Part shown: piece by piece, positions 37,495 through 52,000 of the stretch
Numbering within the stretch: position 1 is the stretch's first letter
Layout: every line of letters begins with the position of its first letter
NCBI RefSeq assembly: GCF_009389715.1
Contig: NC_052409.1
Span: 474,001 to 538,000, forward strand
Origin: Phoenix dactylifera
Lineage: Eukaryota > Streptophyta > Magnoliopsida > Arecales > Arecaceae
Direction: 5' to 3'
DNA: 64,000 nucleotides
The notes under the pieces: model-generated
Told to the model about the DNA's origin: nothing
Database searches by the model: none
Seen by the model: only the letters and a program-made list of their open reading frames with translations
Position numbers and translations under genes: made by a program

Positions 37495-38486
37495 TCAGAA
37501 CCCTTCCTCCTCTGTCGTGGTCTTCAAGGACGGGACGGAATAGGAGCTCTGGCTCTCGACAACGCCCTCGGATTCCGAGGCGACGGCTTTCGATCGGGAC
37601 GTCGACCTGACGGAGCCGCCGCCAGAAGAGGACCCCTTGGTCTTCCGACGGGGGCGATCCCGCTTCGGCACCGCCGCACAGCCCTCCTGAGACTCCGATC
37701 CGCCACCGCTCCCGGAGGCGCTCTCCTGCCTGAGCCCGGCGCTGCTCCGGTGCCTCCGGCTGTGACGCCACCCCTCCAAGGGCTCGCGCACCGGGGAGTC
37801 GATGGCGGTGGAGCTGGACGACTGATGGCGCCGCGACTGCCGCGGCGAGTCGACGCTGGATCCCCCGGACGAGGCGTTGCGCCGCGACGGTCGCGGCGCC
37901 AACAACTCCTGCAGCCCCCTCGCCGCAGAGTCCCGTGCTCCGCCGAACTCTGCGCACCGGGCAACGTCACCGGATCAAGTGGGCCATCCGATCAAGATCT
38001 GACGGCTGTAAGTAATGAGGGGAAAAAGGGATAAAAAAAGGAGGCGCACCTGAGGAGGGATTTTTAGGCGGGGCGCCGGCCTCGTTTCCACTGAGGGGGG
38101 CCGAAGACGACCGGAACTCGCTCATCTGTCCCAAATTTTGATAAATCACATCCGTTAGATGGAGATCCTATGGTCAGAAGTAGATATTCACTGAGGAGAG
38201 AGAAGTTTTGTTGTTACCCAGCTGGGGGCATTTACGGAAGGGCCGTCCCACCCGATATGGGCCACGTGCTTGACGTCCGTGGGGTATCCGATCTGCATCT
38301 CCTGCTCCTTCGTATCCGTGTCTGATTTATTTAAAAAGAAAGTCATTTAGACAGAATATAGATATAAATGGTAAGATATGCAGACCGTAGGAAGAAGATC
38401 AAACGGCTAATAATAATGGGCTGCTTACCGAAAATCTGTGAGATGTAACGGAGGCCCTTCAAGAGGCCCTTCATCTTGGTCGCCAT
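37495..38486 (-). CDS. ROP-interactive CRIB motif-containing protein (RIC)
   Basis: Plant effector that binds GTP-loaded ROP GTPases, acting at the plasma membrane or on the cytoskeleton in polar growth. Four exons join in frame: 38429-38486, 38218-38321, 38050-38125 and 37495-37949, giving 693 bases or 230 aa. The N-terminus [19 protein letters not shown] is the basic, amphipathic RIC start. The CRIB motif is at residues 30-46 ([17 protein letters not shown]) with the conserved Ile, Pro, two His and Gly, followed by [12 protein letters not shown]. The rest is Ser/Arg-rich and low in complexity ([20 protein letters not shown]), typical of the variable RIC tail. The acceptor of exon 4 (GTGCGCAG) was chosen because the frame upstream of it contains a stop. 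The numbered RIC member cannot be assigned. Confidence 0.92.
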
Positions 38487-38689
38487 GTCGCGGGGGCCCA
38501 ACGGGTGTATCGGCCGTAACCCTCAGGGCCCACTCCGACGATCCCTGGTGACCCCAACGTAAGACCCTGACCTTCAAATTGCCAAAACGAGTTCTTTTAA
38601 CGGGGACAGATGCTGCGCGAAAAATTCTAGTTATTGGTTTTCCAAGATTTGATTTCATAAAGGATATCCTTCACCCCCCACCCTCCAAA

Positions 38690-38697
<8 letters not shown>

Positions 38698-38722
<25 letters not shown>
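38698..38722. repeat. (TA)n microsatellite after an A-run
   Basis: A run of A residues leads into about 12 TA units just upstream of the RIC gene start. Confidence 0.9.
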
Positions 38723-38728
<6 letters not shown>

Positions 38729-41582
38729 GTTGGTTCTCAAAGGATGGCACAGGTCTACAATAAAAAATGGAGATTGATGTCTCTGAATTAAAATGAATAG
38801 ATAAATAGAAATCAAAATAAAAGAAGAAAAGGGTGGGGATTAGTCCATCCTAATCTCAAAAAAAGTTAAAACTTTATTAAATGTAATGCAAAATTAAAAA
38901 AAAAAAGACTCATTGATAGTACCCAAAAAAAATAAAAATGTTACACTAGAATTCTTTTTTATTTTTTTTGAACAGATCATTGCCTAGCCGATATCGAACT
39001 AAAAAATCATCAAATGTTGCCAAGAAAAAGACTTATTTAAGATAAAATCTAAATAAACTAAACCATACCTTAGGAAGCAAATGTTGAACAAGGTGTCAAA
39101 CTGGAAGCTGACGACGAGCCCCCCTCTCATGCCTATTCCATCTCGCTCGAAAAGAATGTTATCATCATTCTGAATAATTCTCTTTGGCCTCGCTGACAGA
39201 ATCTTGATGGAGAGAACCAATCCTCCTCTTAGATTTAATTTGCTCTTTTTTCTTCTTTTTCCTTCAAATTTCGGAATGGCCGGGCAATGCGTTAGAAGGA
39301 TGGAAAGAAGGGGGATTGCATTGCCTCGGCCGGTGTAAAGCCCGATCCAGCTTCGACGGAAGATACCCCGAGGCAATCGGAGCCGAACACATCCAATGAG
39401 AGAAGATTAGGTTATTTTTAATTGCTGCGAGACGAGAGGGCGTAGAGTTTTTCCCTCTGCTCTATGTTCTCATCGAGTTCTAATTCCAACCATGGGTTGG
39501 GTGGCTGGCGGCAAAAGCGGGAATTGGAGGGAGATAAGCCGTTGGTTAGGACTTGGTCAATAGGGGTGAGCCCGAACCGACCAAAAAAAAATATATTTGT
39601 TGCGAAAATATGACCCAAAAAAAGAGTCATCATCTTGTACCATTTATGCAATGTTAGCCTGTACCCTCGATTGGAAATTATAAGCCACAACTTTGCTGAA
39701 ATTTGGGATTGTTGTTATAAAAGATAAAAAAAAAAAAAGCTTGACATACCTGGCCAACTATGATGACATGTTAGTCATGATCCAATGGGGATGGATCATG
39801 GATATCGAATTATAGTCTTCACCTAGAAAGACTATCAAAATTTTTTATGCGACTCACCAATCACTTGTAGATTATCTAGTGTATGCTCTACTTTTGCATG
39901 TCAGATCTAAAAAATATTGTTTTCATCTCTCTTTTTGGTCTCTTTTCCTTGTTCCAAAAGTTTTGCTTTCCTATGAAGCAAAATTTTTATATAATTTAGC
40001 ATTTTTATTGCTCTTGTATGCGAATGCATTTTTTTTTCTATAATACTTCACAACTAGTTGCATTGGCAATGGAATGTGCAAGATCTTTTCCAAAAACAAT
40101 ATGTCTACTTGCTCAACTAAAGCATGAATACATTTTGTGTCGCATTATTTTTTCCTCCTATTATTGTCCAGGAGGCATGATGGTGCCATGCATTTCTAAT
40201 AAAGTTTTTCTTTTCCCCAAAGAAAGTAATCAACAAGCTGTTTATGGCCGTTATATGCGTAGTCGAAGAATAAATTAGATCTTATACCTTTATTATCACT
40301 AGCATTGCATGGGAAGAGCACGAGTAAACAAAGCTCAAGTGCAAGTTTTCTCCAAGTGGAGGCGACCAGTGTAGGACCAGACAAGAACAAGTTCAATCAA
40401 GCATCAACCAGATTAGCAAAAGAATGAGAATAAAAGACATATTTAAGCATAATTATGATATGATTAGTAAACTTTAAAGTTTCAGAAACTATAAAATTAC
40501 TGCCTTCTAACACAGGTCTTCGATTCTAGTAGGGATTTCAATTCTTTCTTTTAGCTGGTGTTGGTGTGTTCGAAAAATCAAAATTGGTTAACGTGGCATG
40601 CGTTAGAAGCCTATGAGGAACTTTATTAGAAGAATTTGTTGTATAACAATAGGATTTATAGCCTCGTGTGAATAGGAGTCTCTTTTCCTTTTGTTGCTGG
40701 AAATTCAGTATTATAAAAGAAGGGAAAAAAACCAAAGGTTATACAAGTTCCTATCACTAATAAATTTTAATTTCGGCTCCGTGGCTTCCGTCTCTTCCGA
40801 ACTCCAAGTGTTCCTGGAGCTGTGGCCTCCGAGTAGGCATTTTTTCTCGCTAGGTTGTTAGTTCAGTGGAGTCATATTATTCTCTTCATGATCTTTTCTA
40901 GAGGATGGTGATTTTCTCTGCTTAAGATAAATCTACCAAATTCTAATATTTTCTAGGTCAAAAGGTTGCCGATTTCAGCTATAATTTAATAAAAAAATAA
41001 TTCTGAATTTTAGAAATTTAGGCATATCAGGAATCCTTTAATCCAGTGTAAGGTCTAGATCAAAAGTTATCTAGAGTTAATATTATTGAGTCTATTCGCA
41101 TAACTCAGAGGGTTGTCAATGTAGCTTTTTTTTTTGATATTTGATTATGATAATTTTTTTATTTATTGTGGTGGATTCCACAAAAGTTCACTTCTCTTTT
41201 GAATCTCTCCTAATCCTTCATCTAATTCCTTCATAATTTTTCGTCTTCAAGTCTGCACGTGGATCTTATGTTCTCCTGCCGCATCAGTGAACTCTAAAAT
41301 AACGTGATCTCGGGATTTGATTAATTAATTAATTCCAACAGATAACAAATGAATCAAACTTCGGAGCTAAAACGAGAGTTTTTAAAAAAATTGGGAGCTA
41401 GAACCAGAGCTAGAACGGAGCTGGACCTACGGATGGGGAGAGTATGGAGTAAAAACGGCCGGCGTGCTAAACACACGGTTAGTTTTGTCCGCATCGAACA
41501 TTCTTTTGACGGGATGGGGGCCCAGTAGGAGTTGCTACGCGAGGATGAACTTGTCTCTTCTTTTTTCCTTTCCTTTTGTGTA

Positions 41583-41621
<39 letters not shown>

Positions 41622-41627
41622 AAAAAA
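41583..41627 (+). repeat. C30A15 homopolymer pair
   Basis: Thirty C residues followed directly by fifteen A residues. Length in the real genome is uncertain, as such runs are often mis-sized in assemblies. Confidence 0.9.
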
Positions 41628-42704
41628 TTGCAGCCTGTCATGTCAACCCCAAGTTCTTGGGAGTCAGGCTTGGCTCAATAACAGGCCCGTCCGAGCTGAC
41701 TCAACTTGGAAACAAGCCAAGCATAGGACCATATTACGTGCAAGCTTGAACTTGATAAAATGCTCATTCAAATATGTTTACACAGCGTTGGTATATTAGC
41801 TACCAATTATTGCACTTAAGATAAAATTTTGCCAGCTAGATTCGCTCCCCAGGTCTTGTTAAAGCTTCAATCCGACCTATTTGCATCATGCAATGTGTCC
41901 GATGCTAATGGAGCATTATTATTGAAACATCTTTGAAGTCTTTCTGCCTCGATTTGCCCAAAATTTCTCCACCTGACAATCTCGTGATTCCACATAGTTT
42001 CTCTGGCGTGCAATTTGGTAAATACACTACTAAGTTTTGCATTAAGATATCTCAGTATCCAAGTGGTAAAAGTCGGGGAATTCCTATGAAACTGCCATGC
42101 AGGAGGGCACCCGTTTCTTGGACAAAATAAAAAAAAAAAAAAAACTTTAGCCATGACACAAAAAGATTGTTTTATCTTATAAAACTTGGTGCAATACATA
42201 GTAGTTGAGTTCGAAACTAGTATGGCCAGAATAAGGCTGACAAACTCCAAGATGATGGGTAGTAAGTAGCACCCAGAAAACATTGAAGACAGGTAAATTT
42301 TCATCATAGTTTCATTGCTGAACTCTTAAACTCATCCAAGCATCCGGTGATTCTAATATCCAGTAACTGCTACATGATACTAGCACCAGCTGCTCATAAT
42401 AGAAGAAACACAAATGGATGAGAAAAACCTGAACAAGAATTTCGTCTGGAAAATAACTCAAATTGTTGTACAACAAAAGTTAACAAACGAGAATTCATAT
42501 TCCTACGAGTCTCCCCGGATACAATAATATTATTTTGATATGCAGATACAGCCAAAAACTCGAGAGCTCTGAAAAATAAATGGATAAATGAACACCCACA
42601 AAAAAAGGTTAAAAAATGACTGGGGAAAAGCTCCAGGTAACGCCTCATTTGGCCCGGCACTAAAGCCGCTTATGGGTGGTTCTAACAGATCTACAGCCCC
42701 AACA

Positions 42705-42938
42705 CTATGATGTCTTGGTCTGCATCTCAAAATATAATCCATAACTCAATTAGATTGTCCATATTCTCGATAAGGAAGAGCAGAAAAGACCAATGAAAGG
42801 CATACCTTACTCAAGTACTTTCTATGAAGCTTTAATGCCTCGTTACATGCCTTCTTTGCATCCAAATGTCCAGTTAAGTCATTTAAGATCTGCAGTGCTG
42901 ATAGAGTTAGAAGGCGGGGAGAATGACACATGCGCGCG

Positions 42939-43002
<64 letters not shown>

Positions 43003-46000
43003 CTTGACAACATCGTCCAGACCTTTGGCTTCCTTCAACAGTCGCTTGTTCTTGGCCTCAAGAACACTGGCTACAAGAAAGATGGTAAGAGTGGCCCGTG
43101 GATCCTTATGACGGGCCTGCACATTCTTCCTCTCAAACTTCCCATAATGCAGCAGATTATCATCTCCTACCACCGCTGCTAGGCTTTTTTCAGCAGAAAC
43201 ATCCGACTCATACATAGAGAAGAGGTTGGGATTGTATTCCATAGACCAAATAAGCTGAAAGTTTCAGGAGATCAAGCAGCCTTCTATTTTAAATTGTCTT
43301 CTCATTGATAACCAACATGTATGGTTATAGATTATATTGAATGACAAGGAAAAGAAGGATAAGTTGAAGAACACTGAGGCTTCTAAATAATTCTGTGGCG
43401 TCGATATCTGCTGGTTTTGCACCACTAGAAGAGTTAAAATACAAAGCATCTATACAAAGTAGAAGGCCTACCTCCCAAAGGTACAATGCATCAACAAATG
43501 AGAACTCTCTGCGAAAAAGGACCATCAACATACGGAAGGCAAACAAATACTCCCCTCCATCCAGATTTTCTGTCATTGATGGTTCATTATCAGAAGTATG
43601 GAGACTCGCATTTACAAAGTATATTTTTTCCATAATCTTGAGCAACTTTTGTTCATCATTCCTTTCTATTTTAAAGTTCTTTCGACAGGATAGCTTTGGA
43701 GCTCACAAATCAAGAAATCAAGCAGTTGGGAATTTGTTAACCAATTTCTTTCTTAAACAAGTGGATGGAAGCTAGAAAAAAGAAAGAGAGAGCTGAAAAA
43801 ATATCTAATTGTATTACACGCATACTAACATTATCAATTTGAAGGTATAGATAGGAAATAAGTGGGAGCAAGAAGCTCAATTTCTTCTCCTTGGACAGGC
43901 TATTGCACAAATAATGATGGTAGTTATTGGTCCCTAGATAACAAGATATAAGTTCAGGATTTGAATGGTTAGACGACTGCCAAACAGATTATACGAATCC
44001 CCAGACTAGCTTTTACCTAGACGAATGTCAGATTGGTCCTTTAATATCCTTGGTAACATGGAAGGTGGCTATAATACCAGCACCCATGGAAGCAAGCAGG
44101 AAGTTGCAGAAATTCTGTTAATGCTTTATATGCTCCTTTGACAGTAAATGGTTATCTTTGCAACCAGCAAGTTAACATTTTTGAAGTTGTTATCTATCCA
44201 GATTTCCACTAATCAAATCCAAGAGTGAGGGGAGATCTCTTACATTCACCTAAAGGGTCTTATCATGAAGTCCTGCTTTGAAGGTGGTCTGTAATGAGGG
44301 ACAAGAATGAAAGCAGCCAACTGGCAAGCAACTCATCAAGAAGTAGCCAACACACACACACACCACACCCAGAGAGAGAGAGGCAGCTATCATCAATGTA
44401 CTAAAGGGATATAGGAAGAAGGATACCGTTTTGCTAGAAGATTGGCAGGTTTTAAAGCTGTATACACCATTTACTTAAACACAGAAAATGTGCACCACAT
44501 ATGAATGGGGGTACTAATTATTGCATTGACATGAATGCAGACATCTTTTTCTACCAAACCAAGCACTAACACAAGTCGTTTCTCGCAGGCAATTGCCTTT
44601 GTATTTAGAATTTAAGCTTTTCTAAGGATGAGCACATAACAACAATAAAAAATAAAAAACACTGAACAGCATCTTACAACCAGCATGATGAAAGAGAAAA
44701 ATATAAGATAAGGCCCTGGAAGCTCAACATTCACCTATGTTTCTCAGGCTGATAATGACATTCAATATCTACAGACGGAAACTAATCTGAACAGCATCTA
44801 CAAAACAAACCATGGAAAAAAACATGAAATAAAACAAATTTCATGTAAAAAGATGTTGGATTTCTCAGGCTGATAACGACATTCAATATCTACATATTTC
44901 ATTGTATACCAGAAAACTCATATAATGATTTTTCTTGATAGGAAAACTAAAAAGCTTTTAATTAGTGAGGGAAAAATTCAGTTTTGTGATTCTTTTTGGA
45001 TGATTGTTTTAATGTTTATCCATTAGAACACATTAATTATGCACTGGTTGACCAGACCAGAATGTCAAACACTTATATATCTACCATAAGGAGATTTCCA
45101 TCTATCTTGCGCACAGATGCATATGAAGAATCTGATGTGAGATATCCCGCAAAACAGTATTCATGGCACTGATACACATCCACATCAACAAATTCAGGCA
45201 CGTGAAACTTGAGTGTCTAGAAAAACCATGTCAGTATTTCACAAATTTGCCCCAACACCACGTGAGTCATCTAGACATGCAGGGGAAGAACATGTATGAT
45301 TGCCAACCCATTCAACATAAATATACAGAAAATTTAGCACAAAATAATCTTTGCGTGATCGAACAATCAGTAGACCTGGAGTAGTAAATTCAGGCATCTC
45401 AAAATTACAATAGAAGTAGATTTTTTTTTTGATACAAGTGTAACAACAATATATCCAACTAAATAACTCTGTAGAGGTGCTCAGAAGTTGTACCTATGTG
45501 TTCATGGAGGCTTTGGATCAATAGCTTTTATGACAGATGATAATATAGTCAATTGAGCCTGGACTCCGATTGAACTACTCGTGCATTTGAAATTACCTCG
45601 CTTTATAAATAACAAGATATAACCATAAGAGTTCATGATATCTGAATGGACAGAAAAACTAAAAGCCTTTATTCTAAAACAAGATGGGTAAAAAAGTGTA
45701 ATTAACTTAATTACAAATTGATAGTAAACTACTTTAAGGTATAATGTCAATATTTCATATTTATAGAATAAATAAGCAGACTACAGCAAAGCACAGGATA
45801 TAGTCACAAGGACAATCATTTCAACCAGTGTCGACATTTTGTATGCTTCATGAAACAATGCAACAATGCACAATTCATTCTTGATGCAACTATTATATTT
45901 GAAACACATGATCACAATCTTTATTGACAATTCATTCTTGACGCCACTGTGGTATTTAAAATACATTATCACGATCCTTAATTTTTATTGCCTTCTAAAT

Positions 46001-49000
46001 ATGATGCATTTCTTTCTCTCTTAGCTAAAATTCAAATGACATCAAAAAAACAAGGATTGTGTATAAAGAAGTACAAAGATGCCACAAAGGATCCGGAGAA
46101 AATACGAAAACTGAAATAGTAGGAGAGGGAGGAAGGGATGGTGGCAGAGATGCAAACACAAGTGATCCAAAACTAGAAACGAAAAGAAACAAGTGTATAC
46201 CAGTTTCCGCATTAGACGTTCAAAGCACCAAAAACCATCTGCTTCATTTTCAAGAAGTATTGATATTGGTGAACACAGGTCACTCATTCCTGATTGAAAA
46301 ACTGTACAGTCAGAATGGATTGCTCAAACAACATGAGACCTTAATATTATATAATAATTGAAGTGCATCATCTTTTTTTAGTCGATAACATTAACAGACT
46401 ACTCACCCTGGCAGTAACCGATGTCCTTGTCTAACCATGAATAAACTGCAAGCAATGTCCCAAAGCTTTGCTTGGTTTGCTGGATTTCATAATAAACAAG
46501 TGCCCGGTCTGTACGTGCTACATCCAAACCTAAAATCAAATATTTTGACCCAGTAACAGCAGCTATTAGTTCTTTGAAAACTAAGGAAATTTCAGAAGAT
46601 TAGAAGCCATAAACATTGGGAGTGGTATGCGCCATAATGATGCCTTCCAATAACTCTATTTGATGAGAAGTGGCGTAAATAATACTATATCATGAATAAA
46701 GTTTACAAAACACATTTGTTTAATGGAATATGAAACTCCACTAGCAAAACACTACTTTTGGGCTAGTTTCTACCCAGTTCCCAAAATGTCAACTGAACAT
46801 TTCAAGCAGTATTTTGCTTGTATTTTAGATTTTTCTCAGTAGAAGATAAAGATCATTTCAGATGTTTCAGGCTTGTTCTCCGTGATCTCAGGGATTGCTT
46901 CAGTTGATATGAGCACTATTTTCACTACAATCATGAATTTTCTCGACCAAGAAATTCAATGGACCATATATTTCAGCCTAAACATGTCAGTACAAATGAA
47001 AACAGTTGCTACCAATCATTTTGCTAAGATCTGTAGTATGTATTGGAGATAAGATCTGTGATAGATGTCAACTGTCCAGCTGGATTGATAGGATGCAAAA
47101 TGGAAACAAACAGAAGAAACTGTTCCAATCACTTGTGCATCTACAGAAGAATGGTGAAAAAGAACAGACTAGTTATGAACAAAATAAGTTTAAGGATGAC
47201 CATGTAATAATGTACACAAAGATGATCAACTTGGATCCCAATGTCAGCAGGCACAAAGTAAGATGGCATGCAAAGCAGAAAATAATATTAGTCGGCATAT
47301 GCATCACGTAATAATCTCAAATTATAACTAAGTTCTGATATAAAAGTCTCTTCTCAAAGTACAGAGACTAAGTCCTTATTTCTCCATTCCAAGTAGCATC
47401 AACAAGTTGGTTTAATGGTCAATTGTAACTCTAAGTTCTGACTGAAGTCTAAGGCCCTGCTTGGGGGAGCTGTCAGCAGTAAAGCTGTTGGAAGTAGAGC
47501 TGTCTGAAGTAGAGCCATTATAAAAAGCTGTTTGCTGTTTGGTAACTACATTCGTAAAGTGTTGTGGTACTTTGTTTGGTGTTTGGTAAACAAACTGAAA
47601 AAGTACTTTTGTATGACAAAATTACCAATAAGGACATTGCATAGTATTATCCAACAGAACATAATAAAACATAACATATATTAATACATAAATATACGAT
47701 ATAGTATAATATTTTTGTAATATAAAATAATATTATTATAATATAGCATAATAGTAATATAATTATTAGAGTAAATTAATATTTAGTAATATAACATAAT
47801 ATTAAATTATTTAACATAACATATTAATGTATTATGATATAATGTAATATATATTATATTTATAGTATAATACAATAATAAAGGTATAAAATATTATAAT
47901 TATTAGTATAAATTAATTTCTCATAATATAACATAATATTAAATTATTTAAAATAAATATTAATGTATTATAATGTAATGTAATATAATATAATATTTAT
48001 AGTATAATACAATAATAAATGTATAAAATATTATAATTATTAGTGTAAATAATTAATAATGTTGAAATATATTTATTTATTATCTTATTTATTCATTCAT
48101 TCATTCATTCATTTATATAAATATTTATTTATTTATTTATTCTTTTTTATTTTTTAAATTTCTTTTCTTCTCTTTTTTTTCCCTTTTCTTCTTTTTTTCC
48201 TTTTCTTTTTCTTTTCTTTTTTCTTCTGTTCTTCTCCTTCCTTCCTCTCCCCCGTTCTCCTTTTCTTCTCCTCCCGCGTGGCCGGCGGCGCCGAAAGGGG
48301 GCCAGGCCACCGCGGCTGCGGGAGGGGGCCGGGCTGGGGCCGGCGGCGGCCGCGGGAGGGGGTCGGGTCGTGGCCGGCGGCGCCCGCGGCAGTCTCGGCG
48401 GCCGCGGCTGGCCCCCTGGAAAGTGCTCTCCTCCCGCGTGGCCGACAGCGCCGGGCCGGGCCGTGGCGGTCGCGGGAGGGGGGCGGGTCGTGACCGCCGG
48501 CGGCCGCAGGAAGGGGAAGGGCGCCCCCTTCTTCTTGTTCTTCGGCCCCTCCCACCGTGGGACCTCCTTCTTCTCCGGCACCGCCCCTTTCCGTAACGGG
48601 GACATCGTCGCCGGCGGCGGCTGCAAGAAGGGGAAGACCACCCGTCTTCCTCTTCTTCGGCACTTCCCCACCATGGGGGCGGGGGAGAGGGAGGCGGTGC
48701 GACGGCGGGGCAAAGGGAGAGGTGCGGCGGCGAGGGAGAGGGAGTGGGGTTGAGTGGGAGAGGAAGAGACGGTGAGAGAGAGGTTTTGGGAGAAATTTTT
48801 TTTTTTAAATGGAGGTATTTTGGTCAAAAATACAGCTTTCCGAAAAAGCTGAAAACAGCATTTCGGAAAGCTCCAAATTAAAGCTTCCCCCCAAAAGCTG
48901 TTTTCAGCTTTCCGCAAAAGCTGAAACAGCTTTTCGGAAAATTTATCAAACACCATTATTTAGCTAAAAGTACTTTGGAGGGGCAGAAAGTGCTTTTTGG

Positions 49001-52000
49001 CCCTCCAAAAGCTCCCCCAAACAGGAGCTAAGACTTTCTAGCTTATACATTTTAACCAAAATCAGAGCATTCCTCATATGGTTATTTCCTAAAAATGATA
49101 CAGGAAGTATTCCAAACTGAAAGCATCATAGAAATAAATGGGATTTCCACACTCAGAGTATAATAGAAATAGATGGGATCCTGGACCAAAAACAAATTTG
49201 ATCAGCTAGCCATTAACACAAGCAATGACAAAGATGGATGATGTCATTGTTGTTGATGTTTTACCCAATCTGATGTAAGGTAAGCTTCCACTGAATGACC
49301 TCTTTGTCTCGAATTACATTATTTTGTACTGGAAAATCTGCATCATCGGATTGCACTTTCTCTTGTGAAGCAGTCCCATTACTTGATGGGTCCTGAATAG
49401 GCTGACCATCTTCTGTTATTACAGCGTTGTGATTATCTTGCCACTGCCGATTGTCTTATCCATTTCCTGGCATTTTGACTTCAAAGTTACATAGTCTAAC
49501 CTGCCATGGTTAGTTTGATCAGTAATTTTAAAAGCCCCAAAACAATAGTACAGCCTTCTATCCATGATTAAAATACATAACCTTTGACAAGTGGAAAGAA
49601 AGCAAATTAGCAGTGCACCATGCATCTGAGATGCACCAGAAAGATGAAAAAGAATATACTATTTTCTGTAATATAGGTTATCAAGAGACAAGTCTACAAA
49701 TTTTTAAACATTTGGATAATTTACTTGCTGGGGGGAAATCATTACCTCCGACGCTCTCTTAGTCGACTACGTTCATCAAAAGTACTCTTTGGATCATAAC
49801 ACCCTAGTAAAAATTCCCAAACAACACCTTTAATTGTCGGATGAACACCCTGACATAACACCAAAATTAAAAACGATATCGCAATTCAAATCTCATGCAT
49901 AAAATTTACATCAATGCATTCATGGAATCAAATCTTATAAAATGGTAACCAATCCTATAAGTACGACATTATCGCACCAGTTGCATCACAAGTCAAACTC
50001 AAGTTGTTGGATTTTTCGTGAAAGTTAAGATCAATAAGAAAATATTTATGTATATTGTTATCTTTGTTAGTTTGTTATGGTTATGGTTCTTCTTAAAATA
50101 GATAAAAATGCATCTTGGAGATGTTGCTGGCTTCAGGATTTGAACAAATTGTGAATATCGAATGGAAATGTATAATCACATTGAATCAGTGAGATGATTT
50201 ATAGCATGTAACTTAGTTTGGCCCTCTCCACTGGGCAAAGAAGCAATGATGAAGGAATTGAGAAGGCAAGAAGTTCTGAATTTCAAATTTTGAGATGAGA
50301 ATGCATTGAGATGGGCACCATATGGTGTTTCCCTTCTTTACATCACTTACCATCAACATAGTGTCAAACTACCACCTTCTTTATCAAATCTGGGGACCAC
50401 TATTGGATATTAATTTGTCATATGATACAACATGATCAGTAGATTCACACACGGGGGGGGCAGGGTGGGGAGAGAGAGAGAGAAAGAGAGACCCAAATTC
50501 TATATCATACCATACTTTAATATTTTATATGACACAATTAGTTATTGCTTGCAATAAAATTATGTTATACGACGACAACCGATGATGATGATGATGATAG
50601 TGGTGGTGGTAAAAACTCCAACCATAAGTTCTCTAATGAAGTTTCTAAAATATCAGTATCACATTTTCCTATGATGTCACAGTGCACATAAATGAGTTAT
50701 TAGTGGCATCATTCTAGATTCTAATCATTCAACAAATACAATCAGTGACAATTACAAATGGAGTCGCATGAAAAATACTTACTCCACTCTGTATTCGTCT
50801 AAGCACTTTAGCTATATCCAATATACCTTCCTCAGAAAATGAAGCATGCCATCGTCTTGCACTAAGAGTTTTTCCTGGCTGCAGAAGTAGAGGCACAGGT
50901 CATATGCCTGATCGGGAACCATGTACACACACCAAAAAGATCTTTAAGAGCTGATTAAAAATGTCAATTATTGTGCAATCAGGAATATCAAAAACAGTAT
51001 TTCAGAAAAGAGATGGTGCACAAGGTACTCGAGAGTAATGATATAAGTATATTTACTATATTTTTCTCATACATTAGCCATTTGCTTGTTAACAGATCTA
51101 AATGGAACTATGAAAGTCGAGATATTCATGTCATATATTACAATGTTCAGTCAAAATCATGAAGTTTTAAGCAAATAAACTATTCTTCCAGAGAAAAAAA
51201 AGTAAGATGCATATATTTAAAATACTATCAAAGATGCCTAAGTTGGCTTCTTGTTGCATTTTGGCTGGTTAAAGTCTTGGTTTCTTTTTTTAAGTGCATG
51301 GCTAAAAGGGGGCAAAGTAAACATAGCAATGCAGCTCAATTCTGGACTTTAGGTCGGGAGCTCAACTATAATAAAAGCAGTGCTGTCGGTGGATCTTTCT
51401 GACTACAAAAGGAAAAATGACGGAGACACATGTGGTCCTATTAGCATCCTACCGGTGAAACACAAACAATTATTTTACCCATAAAAAGTTCTATTTGTTT
51501 TTATTTTTTACTGGAGGAGTGCAGGAACAAGCGAGGAGGTGACAGTAAAAAATATTAATAAATTTGCAAATAACCTCCACAGGAAAGTCAAAAAATCAAA
51601 AGCAGATATTCATGTAACAAGAGAAGGTGAAGAGGTGAAGAGGCTTGAGCGCTAGAGGCATCATGGCAGATACACAAATCTTCAGCAAGTGATAAGGAAA
51701 GAACTGCTAATTTGGATTAGAAATTGCTGAGGAAATACACCATTGTAAGAGGGCCAAGCTTCATCTTGCAAGATTAATAATCTGTTGAAGCAAATTAAAG
51801 TTATGATGGTTTCATTCCCAAATCTCTATCATTTAAGTAGAAATTAATTATAAAAGTTATACATTGTTGGGAAAAACAGGTTATGAAAAAATATTTGTTC
51901 TTCTTAGTGCAACAGTTTCCAAGTTTCTGTAATTTCTATCAGAAAGTTATTGAACTGAAATATAATTTTCACTCCAGCCACTCTGCTATCAGTATACAAG

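Larger units (their letters stand above)
38487..42704. other. Long intergenic region between RIC and the TBC gene
   Basis: AT-rich with low-complexity tracts and many short open frames without domains. About 42300-42704 is probably 3' UTR of the TBC gene. A lone hAT-like end (TAGGGGTGAGCCCGAACCG, about 39560) has no visible partner. Confidence 0.4.

Noticed and set aside
37397-38034. Long overlapping frames in the RIC last exon
   Set aside because: Only one frame links to the CRIB exons with correct phase.
48147-48956. 269-codon open frame on the minus strand
   Set aside because: It spans the arm and the GC-rich block of a transposable element; the predicted protein is Pro/Arg/Lys low-complexity with no domain.
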